DNA of 64,000 nucleotides, taken from positions 62,001 through 126,000 of the forward strand of contig JAJXZX010000003.1 of assembly GCA_021779835.1 (NCBI GenBank), in the 5' to 3' direction. A model generated the notes under the pieces. That model saw only the letters and a program-made list of their open reading frames with translations. It was not told the origin of the DNA and made no database searches. This DNA comes from Pseudomonadota bacterium (GTDB lineage Bacteria; Pseudomonadota; Alphaproteobacteria; Rhodobacterales; Rhodobacteraceae). Shown here one piece after another: positions 53,161-62,198 of the stretch (within the stretch, counting starts at the first letter, position 1; each line of letters opens with the position of its first letter). The position numbers and the translations under genes were made by a program.

Positions 53161-54582
53161 TCACGTCGCAGAGCCGCCCACGGTCAGCCCGCCAATCATC
53201 AGAGTCGGCTGACCGACGCCGACGGGCACCCATTGGCCTGCCTTGCCGCAATTGCCGATGCCGGGGTCTAGCGCCATGTCGTTGCCAAGCGCGCGGATAT
53301 GGCGCATCGCGGTGGGGCCGTCACCGATCAGCGTCGCACCCTTGACCGGCGCGCCGATTTTGCCGTTTTGAACCCGGTAGGCCTCGGTGCAGGAAAACAC
53401 GAACTTGCCGTTGGTAATGTCAACCTGCCCGCCACCAAAGCCCACGGCGTAGATACCGTCCTTCAGGCTGGCCACGATCGAGGCCGGATCGGCATCGCCA
53501 CCCATCATATAGGTGTTGGTCATGCGCGGCATCGGTGTGTGCGCAAAGCTTTCGCGGCGGCCGTTGCCAGTGGCGGCAACCCCCATCAGCCGGGCGTTTT
53601 GGCGGTCCTGCATGTAGCCAACCAGAATGCCGTCCTCGATCAGCACGTTGCGGGCGGAGGGCGTGCCTTCGTCGTCGAAGGTGATTGAGCCGCGGCGGTC
53701 GGGGATGGTGCCGTCGTCCAGCACAGTCACGCCTTTGGCGGCGACCAGCTGCCCCATCAGGCCCGCAAAGGCCGAGGTTTGTTTGCGGTTGAAATCCCCC
53801 TCCAGCCCGTGGCCAACGGCCTCATGCAGCAACACGCCGGGCCAGCCCGCGCCAAGCACGACATCCATCACGCCTGCCGGTGCAGGAACTGCGTCAAGGT
53901 TCACCAACGCGATGCGCAAGGCCTCGCGCGCAGTCGCCTCCCAACTGGATCGCGCGATCAGCCCGTCCAGGCCATAACGCCCGCCGCCACCCGCACCACC
54001 ACTTTCGCGGCGTCCATTCTGCTCGACGATCACCGAGACGTTCAGTCGGGCCATCGGGCGGATGTCCCGCAGGCGCAGGCCATCGGGGCGCAGAATCTCC
54101 ACCTCTTGCAGCGAGGCGGCGATGGTGGCCGAGACCTGAATCACGCGCGGGTCAAGTCCGCGGGCGAAGGCGTCAATCTCGCGCAGCGTGTCAACCTTTA
54201 CGGTGAACGTGGCACCCGCAATCGGGTCGGCGTCAGTATAAAGGTGACGGTTGGTGCCGATGGGCGAGTCGGCCAGCGTGCCGCCGCCGTCCCCAACCGC
54301 AAGGCGCGCCGTCTCGGCCGCGCGCACCAGCGCCGATTCTGTGATGTGAGTCGAATGGGCATAGCCTGCGACCTCGCCCTTCACGGCGCGCAGGCCGAAT
54401 CCCTCGGACGCGTCGTAACTTGCGGTTTTGATGCGACCATCGTCGAGCACCAGAGCCTCTGACCGCCGCCGCTCGAGGAACAATTCACCATCGTCAGCGC
54501 CTGCGGTGGCCGCACGCAGGGTGGATAGCGCTTGATTCTCATCCAGATGGGTCTCGAAGGGGCGGAAGCGGTCTTCGGTCAT
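53161..54582 (-). CDS. tldD: metalloprotease TldD
   Basis: Catalytic subunit of the TldD/TldE metalloprotease, which processes small modified peptides and antitoxins. The 473-residue protein has the zinc motif HEAVGHGLEGDFNRK, then the SITFDDEGTPS segment typical of TldD. The ATG at 54582 (MTEDRFRPFE) follows GGAAAG. No tldE/pmbA is nearby. It diverges from ctaC, with an FNR-type box in between. Confidence 0.93.
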   Translation of the reverse strand: MTEDRFRPFETHLDENQALSTLRAATAGADDGELFLERRRSEALVLDDGRIKTASYDASEGFGLRAVKGEVAGYAHSTHITESALVRAAETARLAVGDGGGTLADSPIGTNRHLYTDADPIAGATFTVKVDTLREIDAFARGLDPRVIQVSATIAASLQEVEILRPDGLRLRDIRPMARLNVSVIVEQNGRRESGGAGGGGRYGLDGLIARSSWEATAREALRIALVNLDAVPAPAGVMDVVLGAGWPGVLLHEAVGHGLEGDFNRKQTSAFAGLMGQLVAAKGVTVLDDGTIPDRRGSITFDDEGTPSARNVLIEDGILVGYMQDRQNARLMGVAATGNGRRESFAHTPMPRMTNTYMMGGDADPASIVASLKDGIYAVGFGGGQVDITNGKFVFSCTEAYRVQNGKIGAPVKGATLIGDGPTAMRHIRALGNDMALDPGIGNCGKAGQWVPVGVGQPTLMIGGLTVGGSAT

Positions 54583-54603
54583 GTGTTGTACTTTCCGTAG
54601 TCT

Positions 54604-54617
54604 TTGATGCAGATCAA
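54604..54617. promoter_or_regulatory. candidate FNR/FnrL box upstream of the cox operon
   Basis: TTGAT-GCAG-ATCAA is a perfect FNR consensus palindrome (TTGAT-N4-ATCAA). It is 145 bases upstream of ctaC and only 22 bases upstream of tldD on the other strand. In Rhodobacter and Paracoccus, FNR-type regulators adjust terminal oxidases to oxygen. Whether the site represses or activates, and which gene it serves, is open. Confidence 0.75.
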
Positions 54618-54761
54618 ATGGTGGCGACATGCCGCAACAGTTTTGCTTGTTCCTAACGAGGTAATATGGTTTTACCGGAGAGGTAAACAATGGGATACCG
54701 TCGGGTTGAGACGGGGTTCTGACAAGCGGGCTGCAAGGCCGCGACAAGACGGGAACAAAAC

Positions 54762-55694
54762 ATGCGACTCTCGACCTTTAAATCGGGCCTCGGTGCCGTG
54801 GTTGCAACCTTCGCGACCTCGGTGGCGGCGTTCGCTGACGATACGCTTCAGATCATCGGTCAGCCGACCAATGGGGATACGGGCTTCCAGCCGGCGGGCA
54901 CGATCGTTGCGCGCCATCTGCAGGGCCTTGAAGGCATGATCACCGACATTATGGCGGCGATCGTAATCTTCGTGACGATCCTGCTGGTGGTGGTGCTGGT
55001 TCGCTTCAACGCGAAGGCAAACCCGAAGCCCGCGAAATTCACCCATAACTCGCCGCTTGAAATCGCGTGGACGCTGATCCCGATTGTCATTCTGGTCATC
55101 ATCGGCGCCTATTCGCTGCCGGTTCTTTATCTTGAAGAAGAGATCCCGCAGGCGGATGTCGAGATCAAGGTGACCGGCAACCAGTGGTACTGGCATTATG
55201 ATTACAAAACCGCAGACGCCGCGTTCGGCTTTGACAGCTACATGATCGGCAGCCCGGCCACGGTTGACGCGAAGGCGGACCCGGGTGTGGTTCCCTACAC
55301 GCTGAATGATGCCATGGTCGCCAAACTGAAAAAGTCCGGTTATGGCGCGGATCAGTTCCGTCTCGCGGTCGACAATCCGATGGTTGTGCCGGTTGGCAAG
55401 ACCGTTGTGGTCGATATCACCGGTGCCGACGTCATCCACTCGTGGAAGGTTCCGGCGTTTGGCCTGATGCAGGACGCCGTGCCGGGCCGTGTGGCGAAAG
55501 CTTGGTTTAAAGCCGACAAAGAAGGTATCTACTTCGGCCAGTGCTCGGAGCTTTGCGGCAAGGACCACGCCTATATGCCGATCGAGGTCAAAGTTGTGAG
55601 CCAGGCGGCCTATGATGCTTGGTTGGTGAGCGCGAAGAAGCTCTTTGCCAGCGCGGATGCGCCGCAGCTTGTGCAAGTCGCGTCGAACAACTGA
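54762..55694 (+). CDS. ctaC: cytochrome c oxidase subunit II
   Basis: Binds the CuA centre that accepts electrons from cytochrome c. The 310-residue protein has a signal peptide (ending TSVAAFADD), two membrane helices (ITDIMAAIVIFVTILLVVVL and EIAWTLIPIVILVIIGAYSL), and CuA ligands H226 (VIHSWKVP), C261, E263, C265, H269 and M272 in CSELCGKDHAYM. It is first in the cox operon; ctaD (subunit I) is not in this window. Confidence 0.96.
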   Translation: MRLSTFKSGLGAVVATFATSVAAFADDTLQIIGQPTNGDTGFQPAGTIVARHLQGLEGMITDIMAAIVIFVTILLVVVLVRFNAKANPKPAKFTHNSPLEIAWTLIPIVILVIIGAYSLPVLYLEEEIPQADVEIKVTGNQWYWHYDYKTADAAFGFDSYMIGSPATVDAKADPGVVPYTLNDAMVAKLKKSGYGADQFRLAVDNPMVVPVGKTVVVDITGADVIHSWKVPAFGLMQDAVPGRVAKAWFKADKEGIYFGQCSELCGKDHAYMPIEVKVVSQAAYDAWLVSAKKLFASADAPQLVQVASNN

Positions 55695-55746
55695 GGGTGC
55701 CGGGTCGGGTCGCGGGTGACGCGGCCCTTCCGGTGGCGGGGATGAG

Positions 55747-56679
55747 ATGACGGACATCAGGGTATTCACGGAGACGGGCGAGGCTCAGTTCGGCGATTAT
55801 ATCGCCCTGCTGAAACCGCGTGTGATGTCGCTTGTCGTGTTCACCGCGCTGGTCGGCCTGTTGGTGGCACCCGTGCCGGTCAATCCGTTCATCGCATTCA
55901 CCTCAATTCTGTTCATTGCATTGGGTGGCGGTGCGTCAGGCGCACTTAATATGTGGTGGGATGCCGACATCGACGCCAAAATGCGCCGCACGCGCAACCG
56001 CCCGGTTCCGGCCGGGCGCATCGAGCCTGGCGAAGCGCTGGCAGTTGGCGTGGCGCTGTCCGGAATCGCCGTGGTGATGCTGGGGTTGGCGGCCAATGCC
56101 TTTGCCGCTGCCTTGCTTGCTTTCACCATCTTTTTCTACGTCGTGATCTATTCGATGTGGCTGAAGCGTTTGACGCCGCAGAACATCGTGATCGGTGGCG
56201 CCGCGGGGGCCTTCCCGCCGATGATCGGTTGGGCCGTCGCCACGGGTGGCGTGTCGATCGAAAGCCTCTTGATGTTCGCGCTGATCTTCATGTGGACGCC
56301 GCCGCATTTCTGGTCGCTGTCGCTGTTCATGAACGACGATTACACAAACGCGGGCGTTCCGATGCTGCCGGTGGCGCGTGGACGCAAGGTGACGCGCGCG
56401 CACATAATGGTCTATACGATCCTGCTGGTGCCGGTGGCGCTTGCCGCTGGTTTCACCTCGATCGGTGGGCCGGTGTATCTGGCGACATCCATCGTGCTGA
56501 ACCTAGGCTTCCTGCTCGGCGCTTGGCGGATCTGGCGGCGTGATGAGGTCATGGCGCAGGCGGATGGCTACGCCGTCGAGAAGAAGGTGTTCCGTTTCTC
56601 GCTGCTCTATCTGTTCCTCCACTTCGGCGCCTTCCTGGCGCAGGCTGTGTTGCGGCATTATGGGTTGGGGGGCTGGTGA
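55747..56679 (+). CDS. ctaB: heme O synthase (protoheme IX farnesyltransferase)
   Basis: Integral membrane UbiA-family enzyme attaching a farnesyl group to heme B. The 310-residue protein has the signature WWDADIDAKMRRTRNRPVPA with the Asp-rich DxxxD element, and a second Asp-containing motif (NDDYTNAGVPMLPV). It lies 52 bases after ctaC. Its last bases overlap the start of the small ORF at 56679 (TGATG). Confidence 0.95.
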   Translation: MTDIRVFTETGEAQFGDYIALLKPRVMSLVVFTALVGLLVAPVPVNPFIAFTSILFIALGGGASGALNMWWDADIDAKMRRTRNRPVPAGRIEPGEALAVGVALSGIAVVMLGLAANAFAAALLAFTIFFYVVIYSMWLKRLTPQNIVIGGAAGAFPPMIGWAVATGGVSIESLLMFALIFMWTPPHFWSLSLFMNDDYTNAGVPMLPVARGRKVTRAHIMVYTILLVPVALAAGFTSIGGPVYLATSIVLNLGFLLGAWRIWRRDEVMAQADGYAVEKKVFRFSLLYLFLHFGAFLAQAVLRHYGLGGW

Positions 56680-56849
56680 TGGCGTTCAAGCCTGACCACG
56701 AGCTTCACAAGCGCCGCTTTGGCCGCAATGTCGGGTTGGGCATCACCTTGGCGGTGTTTATGGCTCTGGTGTTCGGGCTGACCATTGCGAAGGTGGCGAC
56801 CGGCCCGCAGCTCAAGGCCCCTTCGGCGTCAACGGAGATCACCGAATGA
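56679..56849 (+). CDS. small membrane protein in the cox operon (CoxF-like)
   Basis: A 56-residue protein below the size limit of many gene finders: MAFKPDHELHKRRFGRNVGL begins it, followed by a single membrane helix (GITLAVFMALVFGLTIAKVA). It occupies the position of the short ORF known between ctaB and ctaG in Paracoccus and rhizobia. It overlaps ctaB at its start and ctaG at its stop (ATGA), so translation is coupled. Role unknown; probably oxidase assembly. Confidence 0.85.
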   Translation: MAFKPDHELHKRRFGRNVGLGITLAVFMALVFGLTIAKVATGPQLKAPSASTEITE

Positions 56850-57370
56850 CGCGGCCTGGTCGATCTTTTGGCACACGCATGGCTTTGGTTGCAGCGCTTG
56901 GCGTTGTGGCAGGTGGGGGCTGGATGGCCTGGGCGGATCTGATCCGCTCGGCGAACCCGCTGGATCACGTGGTGCGGGTGCATTTTACGGTCGCAACCAA
57001 CGGCGGCGCGTCGCATCTGACGCCGATGCAGGACAGCATGAAAATGCATCTGGGCGAGACCGGGATCGCGTTTTACGAGGCTGAGAATCCGAGCGATCAA
57101 GCGGTTTCGGGGCAGGGGCAATACAGCGTTTCACCGCCCGAGGCCGATCCGTATTTGGTTCGCATCGCCTGTTTCTGCACGACGCAGCAATCGTTGCAGC
57201 CGCATGAGCGTATCGAGATGCCGGTGACGTTTTACCTTGATCCCTCGATCGCGAAGGATCCGAAACTGGGCAATCTGCACGACATTACCCTATCCTATAC
57301 TTACCACGAGGCAAAATTGCCCGGGACACAGGCGAGCCTATCGCCGGTGTCCACCACTCCTGTAAACTAA
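56846..57370 (+). CDS. ctaG: cytochrome c oxidase assembly protein CtaG/Cox11, shortened form
   Basis: Delivers copper to the CuB site of subunit I. The 174-residue protein has an N-terminal membrane helix ([20 protein letters not shown]) and the periplasmic domain with [14 protein letters not shown] and the copper pair C109-F-C111 ([10 protein letters not shown]), then MPVTFYLDP and ITLSYTYHE. The segment after the helix that normally carries the F-C-x-x-T-G motif is missing, leaving no Cys before position 109. The protein is about 15-25 residues shorter than usual. Confidence 0.85.
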   Translation: MTRPGRSFGTRMALVAALGVVAGGGWMAWADLIRSANPLDHVVRVHFTVATNGGASHLTPMQDSMKMHLGETGIAFYEAENPSDQAVSGQGQYSVSPPEADPYLVRIACFCTTQQSLQPHERIEMPVTFYLDPSIAKDPKLGNLHDITLSYTYHEAKLPGTQASLSPVSTTPVN

Positions 57371-57387
57371 GTCTGCGAGGGACTGAC

Positions 57388-58191
57388 ATGGCGCATGAGA
57401 AGAACCACGACTACCATATTCTGGCGCCCTCGGCGTGGCCGTTCCTCGGCGCGCTTGGGGCTTTCGTGATGCTGTTCGGGGCGGTGCTGTGGATGCACCA
57501 GATGGGCCCATGGATGTTCATCGTTGGCGCGTTGCTGGTGGTCTACGTCATGTACGGCTGGTGGTCCGAGGTTGTTTATGAGGGCAACCACGGCGATCAC
57601 ACCCCGGTGGTGCGGATCGGCCTGCGCTATGGCTTCATCATGTTCATCATGTCTGAAGTCATGTTCTTCTCGGCATGGTTCTGGACCTTCTTCAAACACG
57701 CGATGTATCCGGGCGGCACCGGCGAGTCTGCGGTTTACAGCGTCTGGCCGCCGCAAGGGATCGTCACCTTCGACCCGTGGCACCTGCCGATCATCAACAC
57801 GTTGATCCTGCTCTGCTCTGGCGCGGCGGCAACCTGGGCGCACCACGCGCTGGTGCATGAGAACAACCGCAAGGATCTGGTCAACGGCCTGATCCTCGCC
57901 ATGTGCCTTGGCGCGCTGTTCACCGTGTTTCAGGCCTACGAATACTCCGAAGCTGCTTTCGGTTTCGCGGGCAACATCTATGGCGCTTCGTTCTTCATGG
58001 CGACGGGTTTCCATGGCGCACACGTCATCATCGGCACCATCTTCCTTGGCGTTTGTCTGATCCGCGCGATCAAAGGCGACTTTACGCCCGACGAGCATGT
58101 CGGGTTCGAGGCGGCTGCCTGGTACTGGCACTTTGTTGATGTGGTCTGGCTGTTCCTGTTTGCCGCGATCTACATCTGGGGCTCGGCCTAA
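57388..58191 (+). CDS. ctaE: cytochrome c oxidase subunit III
   Basis: Seven-helix membrane subunit of the aa3-type oxidase. The 267-residue protein has the characteristic [20 protein letters not shown] segment, then [19 protein letters not shown] and the final [20 protein letters not shown]. It lies 17 bases after ctaG. A terminator-like hairpin follows before SURF1. Confidence 0.96.
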   Translation: MAHEKNHDYHILAPSAWPFLGALGAFVMLFGAVLWMHQMGPWMFIVGALLVVYVMYGWWSEVVYEGNHGDHTPVVRIGLRYGFIMFIMSEVMFFSAWFWTFFKHAMYPGGTGESAVYSVWPPQGIVTFDPWHLPIINTLILLCSGAAATWAHHALVHENNRKDLVNGLILAMCLGALFTVFQAYEYSEAAFGFAGNIYGASFFMATGFHGAHVIIGTIFLGVCLIRAIKGDFTPDEHVGFEAAAWYWHFVDVVWLFLFAAIYIWGSA

Positions 58192-58237
58192 GGGCGCCTT
58201 GCGTCGCGGGGCAGCGCCCCGGGCGCGACACTACGGC

Positions 58238-58267
58238 AAAGCGCGGGCTGAAAGGCGCGCGCTTTTT
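58238..58267 (+). terminator. intrinsic terminator between ctaE and SURF1
   Basis: Stem AAAGCGCG / CGCGCTTT with a 12-base loop, followed by T-run TTTTT. It sits in the 93-base gap between ctaE and SURF1, where a second GC hairpin (GGGGC-AG-GCCCC type) also occurs. It would reduce SURF1 and thrC transcription relative to ctaC-ctaE. Confidence 0.65.
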
Positions 58268-58284
58268 CTTTGAGGGACCAGCAA

Positions 58285-58959
58285 ATGCGCCGCCTTATCG
58301 TTTCCATCTTTTTCATGCTCGCAGGCGCGGGCTTCCTGTTCAGCTTGGGCGTCTGGCAGGTACAACGGTTGGGACAGAAAGAGGCCGAGTTAGCGGCGGT
58401 GAATGCGCGCATCGACGAGGCACCGATTGCGGTGCCCGTAGCGCCCGACCCTGCAAAGGACGCCTATCTTGCGGTGACGGCCAAGGGGCAACTGCTGGAT
58501 CAAGAAGTCGATGTGCTGACCAGCCGCGTCGATGAGGGGCCGGGCTATCGCATCATCTCGGTGTTGCAGATGGCGGATGGTCGGCGCGTGATGGTGGATC
58601 GAGGTTTCCTGCCCGAGAAATTCCGCGCCACGCCGCGCCCGGCACTGGAGACGACCGTGGTTGGCAACCTGCAATGGCCGCGCGAGGTGGACAGCTTTAC
58701 CCCGGCGCCCGATCTCCAGGCGAGGATTTGGTTCGCGCGTGACGTTCCGGTGCTGGCCAAGCAATTGCACACCGAGCCAACGCTGATTGTTGCGCGGCAT
58801 ACCGACGGCGAGATTGCGCAGATGGAGCCGATTCCGGTGGACTCTTCCGACATTCCAAACGACCACTTGGGCTATGCCATCACTTGGTTTTCGCTCGCAA
58901 TCTGCTGGCTGGGAATGATAGGGACGCTTCTGTGGCGTGATAGGCGGCGGACAGTATAG
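58285..58959 (+). CDS. surf1: SURF1 family cytochrome oxidase biogenesis protein
   Basis: Heme a insertion factor for subunit I, an inner-membrane protein with a helix at each end. The 224-residue protein has LFSLGVWQVQRLGQKEAELA near the start, the RVMVDRGFLPEKFR region, and a C-terminal helix (YAITWFSLAICWLGMIGTLL) preceded by NDHLGYA. The ATG at 58285 follows GAGGGA. It is ten bases before thrC. Confidence 0.93.
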   Translation: MRRLIVSIFFMLAGAGFLFSLGVWQVQRLGQKEAELAAVNARIDEAPIAVPVAPDPAKDAYLAVTAKGQLLDQEVDVLTSRVDEGPGYRIISVLQMADGRRVMVDRGFLPEKFRATPRPALETTVVGNLQWPREVDSFTPAPDLQARIWFARDVPVLAKQLHTEPTLIVARHTDGEIAQMEPIPVDSSDIPNDHLGYAITWFSLAICWLGMIGTLLWRDRRRTV

Positions 58960-58969
58960 GGACTGAAAA

Positions 58970-60355
58970 ATGCGGTACGTTTCGACCCGGGGCAGCGCGC
59001 CGGTATTGAGTTTCGAAGAGGCGATGCTGACCGGCCTCGCACGCGATGGTGGGCTTTATGTGCCTGCGACGGTTCCGGTGCTGGGCCATGCCGAAATCGC
59101 GGCGCTTGCGGGGCTGAGCTATGAGGATGTGGCGTTCCGCATAATGCGGCCCTTCATTGGCGACACGTTCACCGACACCGAATTCCGCACCATCATCGCC
59201 AAGGCCTATGCGGGCTTTGGCCATGCCGCCCGCGCGCCCTTGGTGCAGCTTGGAGCGAACCATTTCCTGCTGGAACTGTTCCACGGCCCGACGCTGGCGT
59301 TCAAAGACTTCGCCATGCAACTGATCGGTCAGCTGTTTCAGGCGGCGTTGTCGCGGTCTGGCAAGCGGGTCACCATTGTCGGCGCGACTTCGGGCGACAC
59401 CGGCTCGGCGGCGATTGAGGCATTTCGCGGGCTGAAGAACGTCGATGTATTCATCCTTTATCCGCATGGTCGCGTCAGCGAGGTGCAACGTCGCCAGATG
59501 ACGACACCGTCAGAGGCGAACGTCCACGCCATCGCGATGGACGGCGATTTCGACGATTGTCAGGCGCGCGTGAAGGATATGTTCAACGATTTCGTGTTCC
59601 GCGACGGCGTGCGGCTCGCGGGGGTGAACTCGATCAACTGGGCGCGGGTTCTGGCGCAGGTCGTCTACTATTTCACCTCGGCGGTCAGCCTTGGCGCGCC
59701 GCATCGCGAGGTCAGCTTTACCGTGCCCACGGGCAATTTCGGCGACATCTTCGCGGGCTACATCGCGCGCCAGATGGGCTTGCCGATTGAAAAGCTGGTG
59801 GTCGCGACCAATCAAAACGACATCCTGCACCGCGCGTTAACTTCCGGCGCGTACAAGACCGATGGGGTAAAGCCGTCGATCAGCCCGTCGATGGATATTC
59901 AGGTCTCCTCCAACTTCGAACGCGCGCTGTTTGACGCTTATGGGCGTGACGGCGCGGCCGTGACGCAGTTGATGGAGGAATTGAAGACGGGCGGTTTCAC
60001 CATCAGCCAAGGTGCGCTGGAAAGTTTGCGCGCGACCTTCGCGTCTGGGCGCTGTTCCGAAGCGGACACGACCGAGACGATCCGGCGCACCTATGCCGCG
60101 ACCGGCGAGATCCTGTGCCCGCATTCCGCGGTTGGCGTAAAGGTGGCCGAAGCTTACCTTGGCGCGACGCCGATGATTACGCTTGCCACCGCGCATCCGG
60201 CGAAATTTCCTGATGCGGTCGAGGCGGCGATGGGCACACGCCCCGCGCTGCCGCCGCGCATGGCCGACCTGTTCAAGCGGCAGGAGCGAGTGACGCGCCT
60301 GCCCAATGACTTGCGTGCGATTGAAACCCTGATCCGCGAAAGGATCGCCTTGTGA
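58970..60355 (+). CDS. thrC: threonine synthase
   Basis: PLP enzyme converting O-phosphohomoserine to threonine. The 461-residue protein has the PLP lysine K112 in GPTLAFKDFAMQ, the phosphate-binding GATSGDTGSAAIEAF, and NSINWARVLAQVVYYF. It belongs to the longer proteobacterial type. Its stop overlaps the GTG start of the M16 peptidase (GTGA). Confidence 0.96.
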   Translation: MRYVSTRGSAPVLSFEEAMLTGLARDGGLYVPATVPVLGHAEIAALAGLSYEDVAFRIMRPFIGDTFTDTEFRTIIAKAYAGFGHAARAPLVQLGANHFLLELFHGPTLAFKDFAMQLIGQLFQAALSRSGKRVTIVGATSGDTGSAAIEAFRGLKNVDVFILYPHGRVSEVQRRQMTTPSEANVHAIAMDGDFDDCQARVKDMFNDFVFRDGVRLAGVNSINWARVLAQVVYYFTSAVSLGAPHREVSFTVPTGNFGDIFAGYIARQMGLPIEKLVVATNQNDILHRALTSGAYKTDGVKPSISPSMDIQVSSNFERALFDAYGRDGAAVTQLMEELKTGGFTISQGALESLRATFASGRCSEADTTETIRRTYAATGEILCPHSAVGVKVAEAYLGATPMITLATAHPAKFPDAVEAAMGTRPALPPRMADLFKRQERVTRLPNDLRAIETLIRERIAL

Positions 60356-61614
60356 GCCCACGCCTGACCACTCTTCCCAACGGTTTCCGCATCGTCACCG
60401 AGGCGATGCCCGGCCTGCAATCCGCCTCTGTCGGGGTTTGGGTCACGGCAGGGGGCCGCCATGAACGGATCGAGCAGAATGGCATCGCGCATTTCCTTGA
60501 ACATATGGCGTTCAAGGGCACCAAAAAGCGCAGCGCGTTGCAGATTGCCGAGGCGATCGAAGATGTGGGCGGCTATATCAATGCCTATACCAGCCGCGAG
60601 ATGACCGCCTATTACGCGCGGGTTCTGTCGGCCGATGTCCCGCTGGCAATTGATGTGATTTCCGACATCGTGCTTAACCCGGTGTTCGACAAGAAAGAGA
60701 TCGAGGTCGAGCGCCACGTCATCTTGCAGGAAATCGGGCAGGCCTTGGATACGCCCGACGACGTCATCTTTGATTGGCTGCAAGAGGCGGCTTACCCGGA
60801 TCAGGCCTTCGGGCGCACCATTCTGGGTCCGGCAGAGCGCGTCGCCGCATTTTCGCGCACCGATCTTAAACAGTTCGTCAAGGAACACTATGGGCCCGAC
60901 CAGATGATCCTTGCCGCCGCCGGGGGCGTTGACCACGACGCCATCGTGGCTTTGGCGACCGAGGCGTTTGGCGCGCTGAAGGCGGTGGGCTCTTCCCTCA
61001 TTCAGCCTGCAGCCTTCGCCGGGGGCGAGCGGCGCGAGACGAAAGACCTTGAACAGGTCCATTTCGCCCTTGCCTTCGAGGCGCCGGGCTATCGTCACGA
61101 CGATGTTTATACCAGTCAGGTGTTCTCTACCGCGCTGGGTGGCGGTATGTCCTCGCGGCTGTTCCAGAAGATCCGCGAAGAACGCGGCCTGTGCTATTCG
61201 ATCTTCGCGCAATCGGGCGCTTATGAGGATACCGGTATCTTTACCATCTATGCTGGCACCTCGGCGGAAGAGATCGGCGAATTGGCGGGCATCACCATTG
61301 ACGAGCTGAAACGCTCTGCCGATGACATGACCGAGGCGGAGGTCGCGCGCGCACGGGCGCAGATGAAGGCGGGGATGCTGATGGGGCTGGAAAGCCCATC
61401 CTCGCGCGCCGAACGTCTGGCGCGGCTGTTGTCGATGTGGGGCCGGGTGCCGGAAGTTGAGGAGGCGGTCGCCAAGATCGACGCCGTCACCACGGCAGGC
61501 GTGCGGCAACACGCGGCCGAGATGGTGGCGCAAAGCCGCGCAGCCTTGGCGCTGTATGGTCCGGTTGCCTCTGCACCGGATTTGGGGGCGCTGCGCCAAA
61601 GGCTTGCCGCCTGA
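60352..61614 (+). CDS. M16 family zinc peptidase (processing peptidase type)
   Basis: An insulinase-like zinc metallopeptidase of 420 residues, related to mitochondrial processing peptidase beta. The inverted zinc motif is H47-F-L-E50-H51 (GIAHFLEHMAFKGTKKR), and the distal Glu lies in EVERHVILQEI. The glycine-rich QVFSTALGGGMSSRLFQKIR is also present. It starts with GTG overlapping thrC, as thrC and this peptidase usually do in alphaproteobacteria. Confidence 0.95.
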   Translation: MSPRLTTLPNGFRIVTEAMPGLQSASVGVWVTAGGRHERIEQNGIAHFLEHMAFKGTKKRSALQIAEAIEDVGGYINAYTSREMTAYYARVLSADVPLAIDVISDIVLNPVFDKKEIEVERHVILQEIGQALDTPDDVIFDWLQEAAYPDQAFGRTILGPAERVAAFSRTDLKQFVKEHYGPDQMILAAAGGVDHDAIVALATEAFGALKAVGSSLIQPAAFAGGERRETKDLEQVHFALAFEAPGYRHDDVYTSQVFSTALGGGMSSRLFQKIREERGLCYSIFAQSGAYEDTGIFTIYAGTSAEEIGELAGITIDELKRSADDMTEAEVARARAQMKAGMLMGLESPSSRAERLARLLSMWGRVPEVEEAVAKIDAVTTAGVRQHAAEMVAQSRAALALYGPVASAPDLGALRQRLAA

Positions 61615-62198
61615 TGCTGCGCCTGCGTCGGAAGTTGCGGATTGAAACAGAGCGTATGACCCTGCGCCTGCCGCTTCATTCCGATTTCGGGCCGTGGACG
61701 GATCTGCGCCGCTCCAGCAAGGCGTTCCTGCAACCGTGGGAGCCAAGTTGGTCTGACGACCACCTGTCGCGTCGCGCCTTTACCAACCGGGTTTACTGGG
61801 CAACGCGCGCCGAGGCGAACGGCACGGCGCTGCCGGTGTTCCTGACCCGGCGCACCGATGGCGCGCTGTTGGGGGCGATCACGCTCGACAATATCCGGCG
61901 CGGCCCGGCGCAAGCGGGGACGTTGGGCTATTGGGTCGGCCAGCATCATGCGCGCCATGGCTATATGCGCGAGGCGATTCAGGCCATCGTTCACCATGCC
62001 TTCAACGTGATGGACCTGAGCCGGATCGAGGCCGCCTGCTTGCCCGAAAACGCAGCCTCGCGCGGGGTGCTGGAAAAGTCAGGCTTCAAATACGAGGGCG
62101 TCGCGCAAAGCTATCTGCAAATCAACGGGCGTTGGCGTAACCATGTGCTTTACGCCAACCTGCGCAATGACCGGCGCGGGCGCACCGATGTCGGCTGA
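61614..62198 (+). CDS. GNAT N-acetyltransferase, RimJ/RimL-like
   Basis: A 194-residue acetyltransferase resembling ribosomal-protein Ala-N-acetyltransferases. It has LRLPLHSDFGPWTDLRRSS near the N-terminus, the acetyl-CoA segment GTLGYWVGQHHARHGYMREA, and the ENAASRGVLEKSGFKYEGVA motif. It starts in the TGATG overlap with the M16 gene. The target protein is not inferable from sequence. Confidence 0.9.
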   Translation: MLRLRRKLRIETERMTLRLPLHSDFGPWTDLRRSSKAFLQPWEPSWSDDHLSRRAFTNRVYWATRAEANGTALPVFLTRRTDGALLGAITLDNIRRGPAQAGTLGYWVGQHHARHGYMREAIQAIVHHAFNVMDLSRIEAACLPENAASRGVLEKSGFKYEGVAQSYLQINGRWRNHVLYANLRNDRRGRTDVG

